33,198 nucleotides of DNA from an uncultured Oscillospiraceae bacterium (GCA_947625045.1 CANQMW010000028.1:1-33198), one strand, 5' to 3'. Counted from the first letter of the stretch, positions 23,688 to 32,849 are shown. Numbers and translations are program-made. The notes: generated by a model not told the origin, from the letters alone.

Positions 23688-25004
23688 TTACTGCCCGCGG
23701 GCGTTCAGGTTGGAGGTTATATCCCGCACGGCGGCGGCCATCTCCGGGTCGGTCTTGATCAGGTCCTCCACCTTCCGGATGGAGTAGAGCACGGTGGAGT
23801 GGTTCTTCTCGAAGATCTGGCCGATGTCCTCCAGGCTCATGCTGGTAAGGTTGCGGATGAGGTACATGGACACATGTCGGGCAATGGCAGTGTTCTTGCT
23901 GCGCTGGCGGCCCTGGAGGGCCTCCTCGTCGATGCCGTAATACCGGCCGGTCTCGGAGATGATGGTCTCCGGGGTGGGCACGAATACTCCCAGCTGGGTC
24001 ACGTCCTTGATGGCCCGCTTCACGCTGTTGATGTTGATGGTGTCGTCCAGCATGTCCCGGTAGGCGGTGAGCCGGTGTACCACACCCTCGATCTGGCGGA
24101 TGTTGGAGGTAATGGCCTCGGCGATATACTCCACGATGTCATCGGAAAGAAGAAGCCCCAATCCCATGCTCTTGCTGCGGATGATGGCCATGCGGGTCTC
24201 CAGATCCGGCGGCTGCACGTCCGCCATCAGGCCGCCCTCAAAGCGGGTGCGCAGCCGGTCCTGGAGGTTTGCCATCTCCTTTGGCGGTCTATCAGAGGTG
24301 ATAACGATCTGGTGGCCGGCCTCGTAGATGTCGTTGAAGGTGTGGAAGAATTCCTCCTGTATCCGCTCCTTGCCGGCGATGAACTGGATATCGTCCACCA
24401 GAAAGAGGTCCACGTTCCGGTACTTATTGCGGAACTCCTCCGGCGTCTTCCGCTGCAGGTGGCTCACCAGCTGGTTGGTGAACTCCTCGCCCTTCACGTA
24501 GCTTATCTTCACGGAGGGGGTCTTCTCCCGCACCGCATGGGCGATGGCCAGCAGCAGGTGGGTCTTGCCCAAACCGGAATTACCGTAGATGAACAGGGGG
24601 TTATATTTCTTCCCCGGGGTCTCCGCCACGGCGATGGCGGCGGCGTAAGCGAACTTGTTGGACTGGCCCACGATGAACCGGTCGAAGGTGAAGGCCGCCG
24701 CCTCGGGCAGATCGTCGTCCGCCTCCGGCTTTTGGTAATCCTCCATCTCGTCCGGGGTCAGGACCAGGATATCGAAGGGGCAGGAGAAGAGGTCCGACAG
24801 GGTCTTTCGGATGGTGTCGCCGAAGCGCTGGAGGATGATGCTGCGCTTGAAGTCGTTGGTGGTCTTCAGTACGATGCGCCGGTCCTCCAATGCCACCGGT
24901 TCGCAGTCGGCAAACCAGGTATTGATGGCGATGGGGGTGAGCTGCTGGGAGAGCTGGTCCACTACCTTCTGCCATATGTCCCGGATGGAGGTCATGTCGT
25001 TCAT
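23688..25004 (-). CDS. dnaA: Chromosomal replication initiator DnaA
   Basis: A 438-residue DnaA. Domain I is residues 1-80 (IWQKVVDQLSQ, WFADCEPV). Domain III is the AAA+ core: Walker A GNSGLGKTHL (141-150), Walker B FLVDDIQFI (201-209), sensor 1 IVITSDRPP and arginine-finger region LRTRFEGGL. Domain IV is the DNA-binding HTH (about 345-438). Its signature reads FEKNHSTVLYSIRK, where E. coli has GGRDHTTV, so the base-reading Asp is Asn401. The start at 25004 was chosen for length and a weak AGGGGA ribosome site; the extra 21 upstream codons run toward the promoter. Confidence 0.97.
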   Translation of the reverse strand: MNDMTSIRDIWQKVVDQLSQQLTPIAINTWFADCEPVALEDRRIVLKTTNDFKRSIILQRFGDTIRKTLSDLFSCPFDILVLTPDEMEDYQKPEADDDLPEAAAFTFDRFIVGQSNKFAYAAAIAVAETPGKKYNPLFIYGNSGLGKTHLLLAIAHAVREKTPSVKISYVKGEEFTNQLVSHLQRKTPEEFRNKYRNVDLFLVDDIQFIAGKERIQEEFFHTFNDIYEAGHQIVITSDRPPKEMANLQDRLRTRFEGGLMADVQPPDLETRMAIIRSKSMGLGLLLSDDIVEYIAEAITSNIRQIEGVVHRLTAYRDMLDDTININSVKRAIKDVTQLGVFVPTPETIISETGRYYGIDEEALQGRQRSKNTAIARHVSMYLIRNLTSMSLEDIGQIFEKNHSTVLYSIRKVEDLIKTDPEMAAAVRDITSNLNARGQ

Positions 25005-25065
25005 ATCCCTGTCCCCTTTCGTTGGTGAAAGGTAAGTTATAATAATATAAATATGTATCCTACCC

Positions 25066-25094
25066 ATTATAACATCTCAGGGCACAGGATACAA
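25066..25094 (-). promoter_or_regulatory. dnaA promoter
   Basis: Minus strand: -35 TTGTAT (25089-25094), 17-bp spacer, -10 TATAAT (25066-25071) preceded by ATGT. The leader of about 55 nt is AT-rich. No clear DnaA box is visible here, so autoregulation by DnaA cannot be argued from sequence. Confidence 0.65.
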
Positions 25095-25139
25095 CTGGAA
25101 AATACAACAAAACCAGGGCCGTTTTTTGACAGAAAGGGG

Positions 25140-25168
25140 TTGAAAGCGGCGGCGGCGCGGGTTAAAAT
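25140..25168 (+). promoter_or_regulatory. mfd promoter
   Basis: -35 TTGAAA (25140-25145), 17-bp spacer, -10 TAAAAT (25163-25168). A consensus TTGACA at 25126-25131 lies just upstream but has no matching -10. The two divergent promoters are under 50 bp apart. Confidence 0.55.
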
Positions 25169-25187
25169 AGGCGGCGAGGTATCAAAC

Positions 25188-28100
25188 GTGAATGCTCTGA
25201 CCCTGGCGATCCTGGAAAATAAGAACATAGCCCCCCTCCCTGATCTTATCGAGGGGGGCAGTCTGCCTGCGCTCATTTCCGGCCTGGCGCCCATCCATAG
25301 GGCCCACTTGGCCGCGGCCATGGGGGCCAAATGCGGCCGGCCGCTGTGCGTGGTGACGGCGGATGACGCCTCCGCGGAGGCCATGGCGGCGGACCTGGCC
25401 TCCTTCCTGGGCCGGGAGGTGGTCACTATCGCCAGCCGGGACTTCACCTTCTACACCTCCGAGAGCGTGTCCCGCCAGACGGAGCAGAAGCGCCTGCGGG
25501 CCCTGGACAGCCTTCAGGGAGAGGACGTGCCCCCTGTGGTGGCCACGGCGGCGGCGCTCGTTACACGCACCATTCCCCCTGCGGCCCTGGAGCGGGCGGC
25601 CTTCACCTTGAAGAAGGGCCAGGAGATACCCCCGGAGGAACTCACAGACAGGCTCCTGCGGGCGGGGTACCGCTCCGCCGACCAGGTAGAGGGCCCCGGC
25701 CAGTTCGCCCGCCGGGGCGGCATCATGGACCTGTGGAGCGCCGGCACCGCCCAGCCCGCCCGGTTGGAGTTCTGGGGGGACGAGATAGATTCTCTGCACG
25801 CCTTTGACCCGGGCTCTCAGCGCCGGACGGGAAAGCTCCGTGCTCTGCGGGTGCTGCCCGCGGCGGAGACCATCCCCTCCCTGGCAGAGGGGGGCCGGGA
25901 GGGGCTCATAAACGCCCTCAAAGAGATATACGGCAAATTGAACCGCAACGCCTCCAAGTTCGATGTGGAAAAGCTGCGCAAGAACCTGGCCGCGGACATC
26001 GAGACCCTGGAAGCGCGGACGGAGTTCACCGCCGCGGATAGGTATATGGGCCTTGTCTACCCCGCCTTCGCCACGGCGCTGGACTATTTTCCCCCCGACG
26101 CCCTGGTTGTGCTGGACCAGCCCGGCAAGTGCGCCCAGCGGGCCCGGGATTTTTTGAAGCAGGCCAACGAGGACGTGCGTCTGCTCATCGAGGGGGGAAC
26201 CCTCTCCGGCCGCCACGCCCAGTTCTATACCACCTGGGAGACGGCCGCGGAACGCCTCGCCGACTGGCCGGTGGTCATGGCGGACGCCTTCACCGTGGGC
26301 CGGTACCCCATGCCGGTGAAGTCCGCCATGGGCCTCACCGCCAAGCAGCTGCCCTCCTACGCCGGCAGCGGTCAGCAGGCCGCCGAGGACGTGCGCCACT
26401 GGCTGGGGGAGGGGTACCGGTGCGTGGTCCTGGCTGGGGACGAGCGCCGGGCCAAGGTCCTGGCGGACATCCTGCGGGACAAGGGCGTGGGGAAGGTCTA
26501 TGTGGACACGCTCCTGGAAAAGCTCCCGGAGCCAGGGACCTGCGCCCTCGCGGTGGGTAATCTCTCCGCGGGGCTGGAATACCCCCAGATAAAATTGGCC
26601 GTGCTGGCGGACACCCAGATCGCCAAGAGCGGCCTGCGCCCCGCCCGGCGCAAGCGGGCCCTGCCCGCCGGGGCGAGGCTGGGGTCCTATGAGGACCTTT
26701 CCGTGGGGGACCTGGTGGTCCACGAGACCCATGGCATCGGCCGCTTCGCGGGCATATTCAAAATGCCCGTGGACGGGGTGGAGAAAGACTATGTGAAGAT
26801 ATGCTACGCCGGTACGGACAGCCTCTATGTGCCCGCCACCCAGCTGGACCTGGTGACCAAGTACATCGGCGCCGGGGAGGACGCCCCGGTGAAGCTGTCC
26901 CGGCTGGGGGGCGCGGACTGGACCCGGGCCCGGAGCCGGGCCAAGGCCGCCGCCAAACAGATGGCCGGCCAACTCATCAACCTCTACGCCGCCCGGCAGA
27001 AGAGCCCCGGCCATGCCTTCGCCCCCGACTCCACCTGGCAGCGGGAGTTCGAGGAGGCCTTCGAGTACACCGAGACGGAAGACCAGCTCCGCTGCATCCA
27101 GGAGATCAAGAAGGACATGGAGCGTCCTTCTCCCATGGACAGACTGCTGTGCGGCGACGTGGGCTACGGCAAGACGGAGGTGGCCCTGCGGGCGGTGATG
27201 AAGTGCGTGCTGGACGGCATGCAGGCGGCCATCCTGGTGCCCACCACGGTCCTGGCCCAGCAGCACTACCAGACCGCCGTGAGCCGGTTTTTCGGCTTCC
27301 CGGTGAACATCGCCATGCTCTCCCGCTTCAGCACCCCCGCCCAGGCGAAAAAGACCCTGGCGGCCCTGGCGGACGGCTCCTGCGACATCGTCATCGGCAC
27401 CCATAAGCTCCTGCAGAAGGACGTCACGTTCAAGCGCCTGGGCCTTCTGGTGGTGGACGAGGAGCAGCGCTTCGGCGTGGGCCACAAGGAGCATATCAAG
27501 GAGCTGACCAAGCAGGTGGATGTGCTGACGCTTTCCGCCACGCCCATCCCCCGGACCCTCAATATGGCCCTGTCCGGCATTCGGGACATGTCCACCCTGG
27601 AAGAACCGCCCCACGACCGCCTGCCGGTGCAGACCTACGTCATGGAGCACGACTGGGGTGTAGTGGCGGACGCCATCCGCCGGGAGGTGGCCCGGGGCGG
27701 GCAGGTATACTACCTGCACAACCGCATCGAGAACATCGAGCGCACGGCGGCCCGTCTTATGGAGCTGCTGCCGGACGTGACCATCGACGTGGGCCACGGG
27801 CGGATGGGGGAAAATGAGCTCTCCGCCGTCATGGAGAAGGTGACCCAGGGCCAGACCCAGGTGCTGGTGTGCACCACCATCATCGAGACGGGCATCGACA
27901 TCCCTAACGTGAACACCTTGATAATAGAGGACGCGGACAAGATGGGCCTGGCCCAGCTGCACCAGATCCGGGGCCGGGTGGGCCGTTCCGCCCGCCGGGC
28001 CAGCGCCTACCTCACCTACCGGAAGGACAAGGTCCTCACCGAGATCGCGGAAAAGCGCCTGGAGGCCATCCGGGAGTTTGCCGAGTTCAACTCCGGCTTC

Positions 28101-28706
28101 CGCATCGCCATGCGGGACCTGGAGATCCGGGGCGCGGGGAACCTTTTGGGCGCGGAGCAGTCGGGCCACATGATCGACGTGGGCTATGATATGTACTTAA
28201 AGCTCCTGGAGGAGGCCGTGCTGGAGGAGAAGGGCGAGCCCCTGCCCGTGCGGGCGGAGTGCGCCGCGGACCTCTCGGTCAACGCCAATATCCCGGAGAG
28301 CTATATCAAAAGCGCCGCCCAGCGCATGGACGTGTACCGCCGGGTGGCCCTCATCCGCACGGAGGCGGAGGCCGACGACATCACCGACGAGCTGGTGGAC
28401 CGCTTCGGCGACCCGCCAAGCAGCGTCAACACCCTCATCCAGGTAGCGCTCCTTCGGGGCGAGGCCTCCCGCCAGGGCGTCACCGACATCGCCCAGAAGG
28501 GCGGGGCGGTGAAATTCTCGTTCGCGAATTTCGACTTTGCCCGCATCAGCGCCCTGTACGCCAAGCCGGAATGGAAGGGCCGGGTGAAGGTGGACGCCGG
28601 CGGCAAACCCGCCGTGCTGCTGCGCCTCCAATCCCGCAGACGGATATTGGAGGAAGCAAGGGCATTTGTTGCGGATTACGCTTCTACCGCCGAGACGAAC
28701 ACATAA
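25188..28706 (+). CDS. mfd: Transcription-repair coupling factor Mfd
   Basis: A 1172-residue DNA translocase that removes RNA polymerase stalled at lesions and recruits UvrA. The UvrB-like N-terminal part spans about residues 1-500. The RNA-polymerase-interacting domain is VGDLVVHETHGIGRFAGI (about 515-532). The RecG-like motor has Walker A GDVGYGKTEVALRA, DEEQRFGVGHKEHI, SATPIPRTLNMALSGIRDM, and motif V/VI TTIIETGIDIPNVNTL with HQIRGRVGRSARR. A TRCF C-terminal domain follows. The GTG at 25188 was chosen since GGCGAGG lies upstream; earlier in-frame codons overlap both divergent promoters. Confidence 0.95.
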   Translation: MNALTLAILENKNIAPLPDLIEGGSLPALISGLAPIHRAHLAAAMGAKCGRPLCVVTADDASAEAMAADLASFLGREVVTIASRDFTFYTSESVSRQTEQKRLRALDSLQGEDVPPVVATAAALVTRTIPPAALERAAFTLKKGQEIPPEELTDRLLRAGYRSADQVEGPGQFARRGGIMDLWSAGTAQPARLEFWGDEIDSLHAFDPGSQRRTGKLRALRVLPAAETIPSLAEGGREGLINALKEIYGKLNRNASKFDVEKLRKNLAADIETLEARTEFTAADRYMGLVYPAFATALDYFPPDALVVLDQPGKCAQRARDFLKQANEDVRLLIEGGTLSGRHAQFYTTWETAAERLADWPVVMADAFTVGRYPMPVKSAMGLTAKQLPSYAGSGQQAAEDVRHWLGEGYRCVVLAGDERRAKVLADILRDKGVGKVYVDTLLEKLPEPGTCALAVGNLSAGLEYPQIKLAVLADTQIAKSGLRPARRKRALPAGARLGSYEDLSVGDLVVHETHGIGRFAGIFKMPVDGVEKDYVKICYAGTDSLYVPATQLDLVTKYIGAGEDAPVKLSRLGGADWTRARSRAKAAAKQMAGQLINLYAARQKSPGHAFAPDSTWQREFEEAFEYTETEDQLRCIQEIKKDMERPSPMDRLLCGDVGYGKTEVALRAVMKCVLDGMQAAILVPTTVLAQQHYQTAVSRFFGFPVNIAMLSRFSTPAQAKKTLAALADGSCDIVIGTHKLLQKDVTFKRLGLLVVDEEQRFGVGHKEHIKELTKQVDVLTLSATPIPRTLNMALSGIRDMSTLEEPPHDRLPVQTYVMEHDWGVVADAIRREVARGGQVYYLHNRIENIERTAARLMELLPDVTIDVGHGRMGENELSAVMEKVTQGQTQVLVCTTIIETGIDIPNVNTLIIEDADKMGLAQLHQIRGRVGRSARRASAYLTYRKDKVLTEIAEKRLEAIREFAEFNSGFRIAMRDLEIRGAGNLLGAEQSGHMIDVGYDMYLKLLEEAVLEEKGEPLPVRAECAADLSVNANIPESYIKSAAQRMDVYRRVALIRTEAEADDITDELVDRFGDPPSSVNTLIQVALLRGEASRQGVTDIAQKGGAVKFSFANFDFARISALYAKPEWKGRVKVDAGGKPAVLLRLQSRRRILEEARAFVADYASTAETNT

Positions 28707-28737
28707 AAAAGCAAGGACCGATCGGTCCTTGCTTTTT
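28705..28737. terminator. Bidirectional terminator between mfd and an XRE gene
   Basis: An 11-bp arm on each side (GCAAGGACCGA / TCGGTCCTTGC, 28711-28732) forms a perfect palindrome, with AAAAAA on the left and TTTTT on the right. Confidence 0.92.
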
Positions 28738-28750
28738 GCTTGTCCCGGAT

Positions 28751-28969
28751 TCACTCCGGGCGGACGTATTCGATGAGGTCGCCTACCTCGATATCCAGAT
28801 AATGACACAGCTTGCAGACGAACAGGGCGTCCAGCCGCTGAAAATCGTTGCGGCAGTAGCGGTTGAAATTGGTGCGCGGGATATCCAGCGCCTTGCAGAC
28901 GGCGTTTTTTGAAAGCCCCCGCTCCTGCAAAAGCCGGTCTATATGCAGCGTCAGTTTTCCGTAGTCCAT
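28751..28969 (-). CDS. Small XRE-family regulator (paralogue of the 739 gene)
   Basis: A 72-residue single HTH domain: LTLHIDRLLQERGLSKNAVC, then IPRTNFNRYCRNDFQRLDAL, ending VGDLIEYVRPE. It matches the 76-residue protein at 739-969 over nearly its whole length. The ATG at 28969 has GAGGGGA upstream; 21 earlier in-frame codons would run across a palindromic promoter region. Such short YozG-like regulators usually repress nearby genes; the 14-bp palindrome at 29029-29042 is the natural candidate site. It follows the gerAB gene on the same strand, 96 nt downstream, and could be part of that transcript. Confidence 0.82.
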   Translation of the reverse strand: MDYGKLTLHIDRLLQERGLSKNAVCKALDIPRTNFNRYCRNDFQRLDALFVCKLCHYLDIEVGDLIEYVRPE

Positions 28970-29028
28970 GAAGCCATCCCCTCGCGGTTTATGGACTAAG
29001 TTTACGCGCAATCTGAAGGAACGATAAT

Positions 29029-29042
29029 TCACTATATAGTGA
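29029..29042. promoter_or_regulatory. Perfect 14-bp palindrome, putative operator
   Basis: TCACTATATAGTGA lies 60 bp upstream of the XRE gene in an AT-rich stretch between it and gerAB, with a further half-like AACTATATTGA beside it (29045-29055). Size and position fit an HTH dimer site. The 95-bp gap otherwise holds no gene. Confidence 0.5.
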
Positions 29043-29064
29043 CTAACTATATTGAAATCCCCCG

Positions 29065-30210
29065 TCAGAGGGAGGCTTTTTGTTGCGCCATTTTAGCTTT
29101 TTTCCTCTTTGGTATCGTCACCAGCCACAAAAGCAAAAACCCGCCGTAGAGGACGCAGTCGCTGGCGAGAGGGATATACCGGTCCGACCAGGTCCGCAGC
29201 TGCCAGGGGGGCATGTCGAAAATAAAGCTCGCGGCGAACACCGCTCCTGCCTCCAGCCACAGCAGATACCGTCCCCCGCCCAGGTCCAGCATGGGCCGGC
29301 CGTCGGGCTTTGGGTAGCCGAACACGGGCCGCAGGGCCTCATGGGCGCAGCGCAGGAGCCCCACGCACAGCATGAAGTCCGTCCCCACCCAGGCGGCGAT
29401 GACCACCGCCTCGATCCGTGGCACCAGGTCCCCCAGGGATATGGAGCGGATCATGACGAAAAAGGGGTAGGTCAGGGTGTGGGTCAGCTCCGGCCCGAAT
29501 ACGCTGAGCACCGACGCGCATATGAGCCCGCCCAGCACCAGCAGCGTCCCCAGGGGCCACAGATGCCATTTGCCGTCACGGGGCAGGTCCGCGTAGCCGT
29601 ACAGGAAGGTGAAGCAGGCCGTCAGCGCCCCCACGGAGGCGAAGGGCAGCGCCCCCAGGGCGATGGGCCCCGCGTCCCGCCATGTCACCGGCCGCAGCCG
29701 CCCGGCGTCCATGTTGGGCAGCGACAATGCGATGACCAGCACCAGCGCCGTCACGAGGATGGCCCGGAATATGACCGCCGTGCGGGTGGCGGCCCGCAGG
29801 TCCCCCAGGGCCACCGCCAGGCTCAAAATGATGGTCACGGCCACGAACATGCCCTGGCCGCTGCTGGGGTAGATGGTGGACACCAGCCGCTCCGCGCCGC
29901 TGCGCAGGATGAATCCCGCGTAAAAGAGGAACCAGCCGGTGAAAAGCAGCAGCACCAGCCGCCCCAACACCGGCCCCAGCCAGCGCAGGATGAGCCCGCC
30001 CATGCCCTCCCCGGGGCGCATGTGCCGCCGGAAGGAGGTCACGACCGCCGTCAGCAGCGCCAGAGGGACCAGCGCCGGGATAAAGGAAAGCCATGCCCCC
30101 CGCCCGGCGAAGCCCACCGCCGTCTGAGGCAGCAGGCGCAAAAGCGGGCTCAAAAGGGACACCACCGTGGCGGCGGCGAACTGTTTTTTCGTGATGAGCC
30201 TGTCGTTCAT
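29065..30210 (-). CDS. Spore germinant receptor B subunit, GerAB/YndE family
   Basis: A 381-residue integral membrane protein with about ten hydrophobic helices, of the amino-acid permease-like GerAB family in the spore inner membrane. It starts MNDRLITKKQFAAATVVSLL. Family-like parts are SGAERLVSTIYPSSGQGMF and FGPELTHTLTYPFFVMIRSI with a conserved aromatic/proline region. GerAB is thought to bind the germinant and open an ion path. It ends in a basic tail (KRKKAKMAQQK). It is the third gene of the operon, 16 nt after gerAC, with GGGAGG upstream. Canonical order would place it second. Confidence 0.87.
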   Translation of the reverse strand: MNDRLITKKQFAAATVVSLLSPLLRLLPQTAVGFAGRGAWLSFIPALVPLALLTAVVTSFRRHMRPGEGMGGLILRWLGPVLGRLVLLLFTGWFLFYAGFILRSGAERLVSTIYPSSGQGMFVAVTIILSLAVALGDLRAATRTAVIFRAILVTALVLVIALSLPNMDAGRLRPVTWRDAGPIALGALPFASVGALTACFTFLYGYADLPRDGKWHLWPLGTLLVLGGLICASVLSVFGPELTHTLTYPFFVMIRSISLGDLVPRIEAVVIAAWVGTDFMLCVGLLRCAHEALRPVFGYPKPDGRPMLDLGGGRYLLWLEAGAVFAASFIFDMPPWQLRTWSDRYIPLASDCVLYGGFLLLWLVTIPKRKKAKMAQQKASL

Positions 30211-30226
30211 ATGTCCTCCCAGATAT

Positions 30227-31336
30227 TCAATCCGCCAGGTCGTAACTGCGGTCGATGTGCCCCGCCACCGCCACCGTCACGGGCAGGGTCGGGAACAGCG
30301 ACTGCCATTCGTCCCACCAGGCGGCCGCGGCGGAGGGTTTTTTGAGTACCGCCGCCCGCAGGCCCAGAAAGTCACAGCCCGCGGCCCGGGCCCGGTCCAG
30401 GGCGTCCTGCACCCACCGGCCCGCCGTGCGGGACAGGGCCTGTTCCAGCTCTTCGTCGGAAAGAGTCGAGTCCTTTGCTTTTTCCAGGACGCCGGTGTGT
30501 AACTCGCAGCGAACGTCGATGCCTGCGGGTTTGCCCCTTTCGTCGAACCGCCCCTCTATCTTCGCCGCGCCGTCCAATATCTCCAATGTGTCCCCGGACA
30601 CGGAGATGAGAAAGCCGGTGGGGTCCCCGGTGAGGATCTCCGCGCCCATGGAGGTCTCCGGGTCCAGGAATTCCACCAGCCCGTTCTCATCCAGCACGGC
30701 GTAGCCCTCCGGGATAATGGCGTCAGCCTGCTGATCTTCGGAAAACACCCGGTCCTCCGTGGACTGGGCGCTCACCGCCATGCACAGGGCCCCGTCCCCC
30801 TGAGATATGGCCGCAGCCACCTCCCGCAGGGTGTGCATGGTCCAGCCATTGGACCGGGCCTGCCTGTTCAGGGAGGCCAGCCGCTGGGTGATATCGGTGG
30901 ACTGCTGGGATGAGCCTACCACCGCGTCTTTGGCGGCACCCTTCACCACCAGCATGTCGGTATCCATCCGCAATGTGGGGCTCCGGTCCACCCACTGTAT
31001 CACCCGCTGAAGCTCCGCGCGGGCCGCGTCCTCCCCCAGGAGCAGGTATTGTACATGGGCGTAAAAGAGCTGGTTTTCCGGGGAGTAGTTCTGAAGCCGG
31101 GCAATGGCGTCCTCGATGGAGGCCGCCCCGGCGGCCATGACCAGGGAGGGCCGGTCCTCCGGCCCCAGGCCGGAGGAGACGCTCATCTCCAAGCGCCCGT
31201 CCCCGCTGTCCAGACCCATGGTCTGGATGAGCAGGAGCCTCTCCACGTCGTGCCGGTCCGCCGACAGCGTGGCCCCGCAGCCAGTCAGCACCGGCAGGGC
31301 GAGGCATACATATATAAATAGTAGCAAACGCTTCAT
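30227..31336 (-). CDS. Spore germinant receptor C subunit, GerAC lipoprotein
   Basis: A 369-residue lipoprotein. The lipobox LTGC places the lipidated Cys at residue 20 after a short hydrophobic signal. The protein has the GerAC pattern of an N-terminal domain (ERLLLIQTMGLDSGDGRLEM) and a C-terminal segment with helix DEELEQALSRTAGRWVQDAL. It sits on the outer face of the spore inner membrane in the receptor complex. Its ATG overlaps the gerAA stop (ATGA at 31333-31336). Sequence conservation in this subunit is low, so context carries part of the call. Confidence 0.86.
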   Translation of the reverse strand: MKRLLLFIYVCLALPVLTGCGATLSADRHDVERLLLIQTMGLDSGDGRLEMSVSSGLGPEDRPSLVMAAGAASIEDAIARLQNYSPENQLFYAHVQYLLLGEDAARAELQRVIQWVDRSPTLRMDTDMLVVKGAAKDAVVGSSQQSTDITQRLASLNRQARSNGWTMHTLREVAAAISQGDGALCMAVSAQSTEDRVFSEDQQADAIIPEGYAVLDENGLVEFLDPETSMGAEILTGDPTGFLISVSGDTLEILDGAAKIEGRFDERGKPAGIDVRCELHTGVLEKAKDSTLSDEELEQALSRTAGRWVQDALDRARAAGCDFLGLRAAVLKKPSAAAAWWDEWQSLFPTLPVTVAVAGHIDRSYDLAD

Positions 31337-32844
31337 TTCCGCCTCCGGATATCACCGCCGTTGATGATGGGGTCCCGGTAAATGTGCCGCCAGGGGGGAT
31401 GGCGGGTGAAGGTGCCGCCGGTGTCCCCGCCCCGGCCCCCGGTAAGCGGCGTCATGTAGGCCCGGCCAAAGCTCTCCAGAGAGCACAGGTGCCACAGGAG
31501 CATAGCAGCGCCCATGATGATGCCGAACATGCCCGCCGCGGCGGCGGCCACCACAAGCAGGAACCGGAAGATGCGCAATGCCGTGCCCATGTCCTGGCTG
31601 GGCATGGTGTAGCCCGCGATGCCTGCCAGGGCCACCACGATGACGGCGATGGGGCTGACCACCTTGGCCTCCACCGCCGACTGGCCCACGATGAGCGCCC
31701 CGATGATGCTCACCGTCTGGCCCACGGGGTTGGGCAGCCGCAGCCCCGCCTCCTGCAGGAGCTCAAAGCTCAGGAGCAGCCCCAGTATCTCCATGGACGT
31801 GGAAAAGGGCACGGATTCTTTCGACTCGATGACAGACAGCAGCAGCTTCGTGGGCAGCATCTCCGGGTGGTAGGTGGCCACCGCCACGTAGAACGCCGGC
31901 AGCAGCAGGGTAAGCGCCACGCTGACCCACCGCAGCGCCCGGATGAAGGAGGCGGCCCAGAAGTGCTGGGCAGCGTCCTCGGTGGTCTTCATGAACTCCC
32001 CGAAAAAGGCCGGGGCCGCGAAGGCCACGGGGATGCCCTCCACGATCACCCCCACCCGGCCCTGTAAGAGCAGCTGGGCCAGCTTGTCCGGCCGCTCGGT
32101 GTGGATGAGCTGGGGAAAGGGGGAATGGGGGTCGTCCACGATGGCGCTCTCCAGGGTGTCCGGCAATATGACCCCGTCCGTGTCCAAGGCCTCCAGCCGC
32201 TCCATGAGCCGGCATGGAAGATCCGGCGCCGCCACCCCCTCCAGCCACAGCACCGCGGCCAGCGACCGGCTCTTCCGCCCGATGGTCGTCTGGGCCAGCT
32301 TCAGCGCCGGGGTGTGCAGCCGGGAACGGACCAGGCCCGTGTTCACCCGCAGCACCTCCACGAAGGCGTCCTTGCCCCCCTTGATGGATTTCTCCACCGT
32401 GGGCTCCTGGACGGTGCGGTGCTGGCCGGACTTGACCTGGAACATATAGGCCTGGCCGTCGAACACCAGCGCGCAGTGGCCGTAGCTGAGCGCGTCTGCG
32501 AGATCGTCCATGGTGTCCTGCCGCTTCATGGAGGGGCCGTACACCCCGCCGGCGGCTAAGAGACCTATGACATCCGCCTCCGTTTTCACAGCGCCGAACC
32601 GGGCCGGGTCGGTGAGGGGCTTCAATACCTGCTCCGCCGTGTCCGCCCCGGACACCACCCCGTCCAGCCAGCAGGCGAACACGCGGACATTTGTCCCTCC
32701 CGCGCGGACACGCCGGCTCTCGAAGTCCGCGCACTCCTCATAGAGCTTCTCCGTATTCTCCGGGCTTATAGGCATATCGTATGCGGGCGTGGGCCGGGGA
32801 TGGGCGTCTACATCTTGTGGATTTTTCCTTTTTCGATTCAACAT
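31333..32844 (-). CDS. Spore germinant receptor A subunit, GerAA
   Basis: A 503-residue GerAA. A soluble N-terminal domain carries the family blocks VRVFACWLDGVV, TEADVIGLLAAGGVYG and GHCALVFDGQAYMF. A middle part has FPQLIHTERPDKLAQLLLQGRVGVIVEGIPVA. About five transmembrane helices follow, with ESKESVPFSTSMEILGLLLSFELLQEAGLRLP. The start is uncertain. The ATG at 32877 overlaps the -35 of a sigma-G-like promoter and the ATG at 32844 lies at the predicted start of transcription. No ATG in this region has a ribosome site. It is first in the ger operon. Confidence 0.87.
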   Translation of the reverse strand: MLNRKRKNPQDVDAHPRPTPAYDMPISPENTEKLYEECADFESRRVRAGGTNVRVFACWLDGVVSGADTAEQVLKPLTDPARFGAVKTEADVIGLLAAGGVYGPSMKRQDTMDDLADALSYGHCALVFDGQAYMFQVKSGQHRTVQEPTVEKSIKGGKDAFVEVLRVNTGLVRSRLHTPALKLAQTTIGRKSRSLAAVLWLEGVAAPDLPCRLMERLEALDTDGVILPDTLESAIVDDPHSPFPQLIHTERPDKLAQLLLQGRVGVIVEGIPVAFAAPAFFGEFMKTTEDAAQHFWAASFIRALRWVSVALTLLLPAFYVAVATYHPEMLPTKLLLSVIESKESVPFSTSMEILGLLLSFELLQEAGLRLPNPVGQTVSIIGALIVGQSAVEAKVVSPIAVIVVALAGIAGYTMPSQDMGTALRIFRFLLVVAAAAAGMFGIIMGAAMLLWHLCSLESFGRAYMTPLTGGRGGDTGGTFTRHPPWRHIYRDPIINGGDIRRRK

Positions 32845-32849
32845 ACAGT

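Noticed and set aside
25053-25187. Upstream extension of mfd to the first ATG
   Set aside because: These codons overlap the dnaA promoter and the mfd -35/-10. The GTG at 25188 has a ribosome site and gives the usual length.
25005-25187. Second oriC lobe with DnaA boxes upstream of dnaA
   Set aside because: Only weak matches such as ACTGGAAAA are found, with no clustering. The evidence supports the dnaA-dnaN gap alone.
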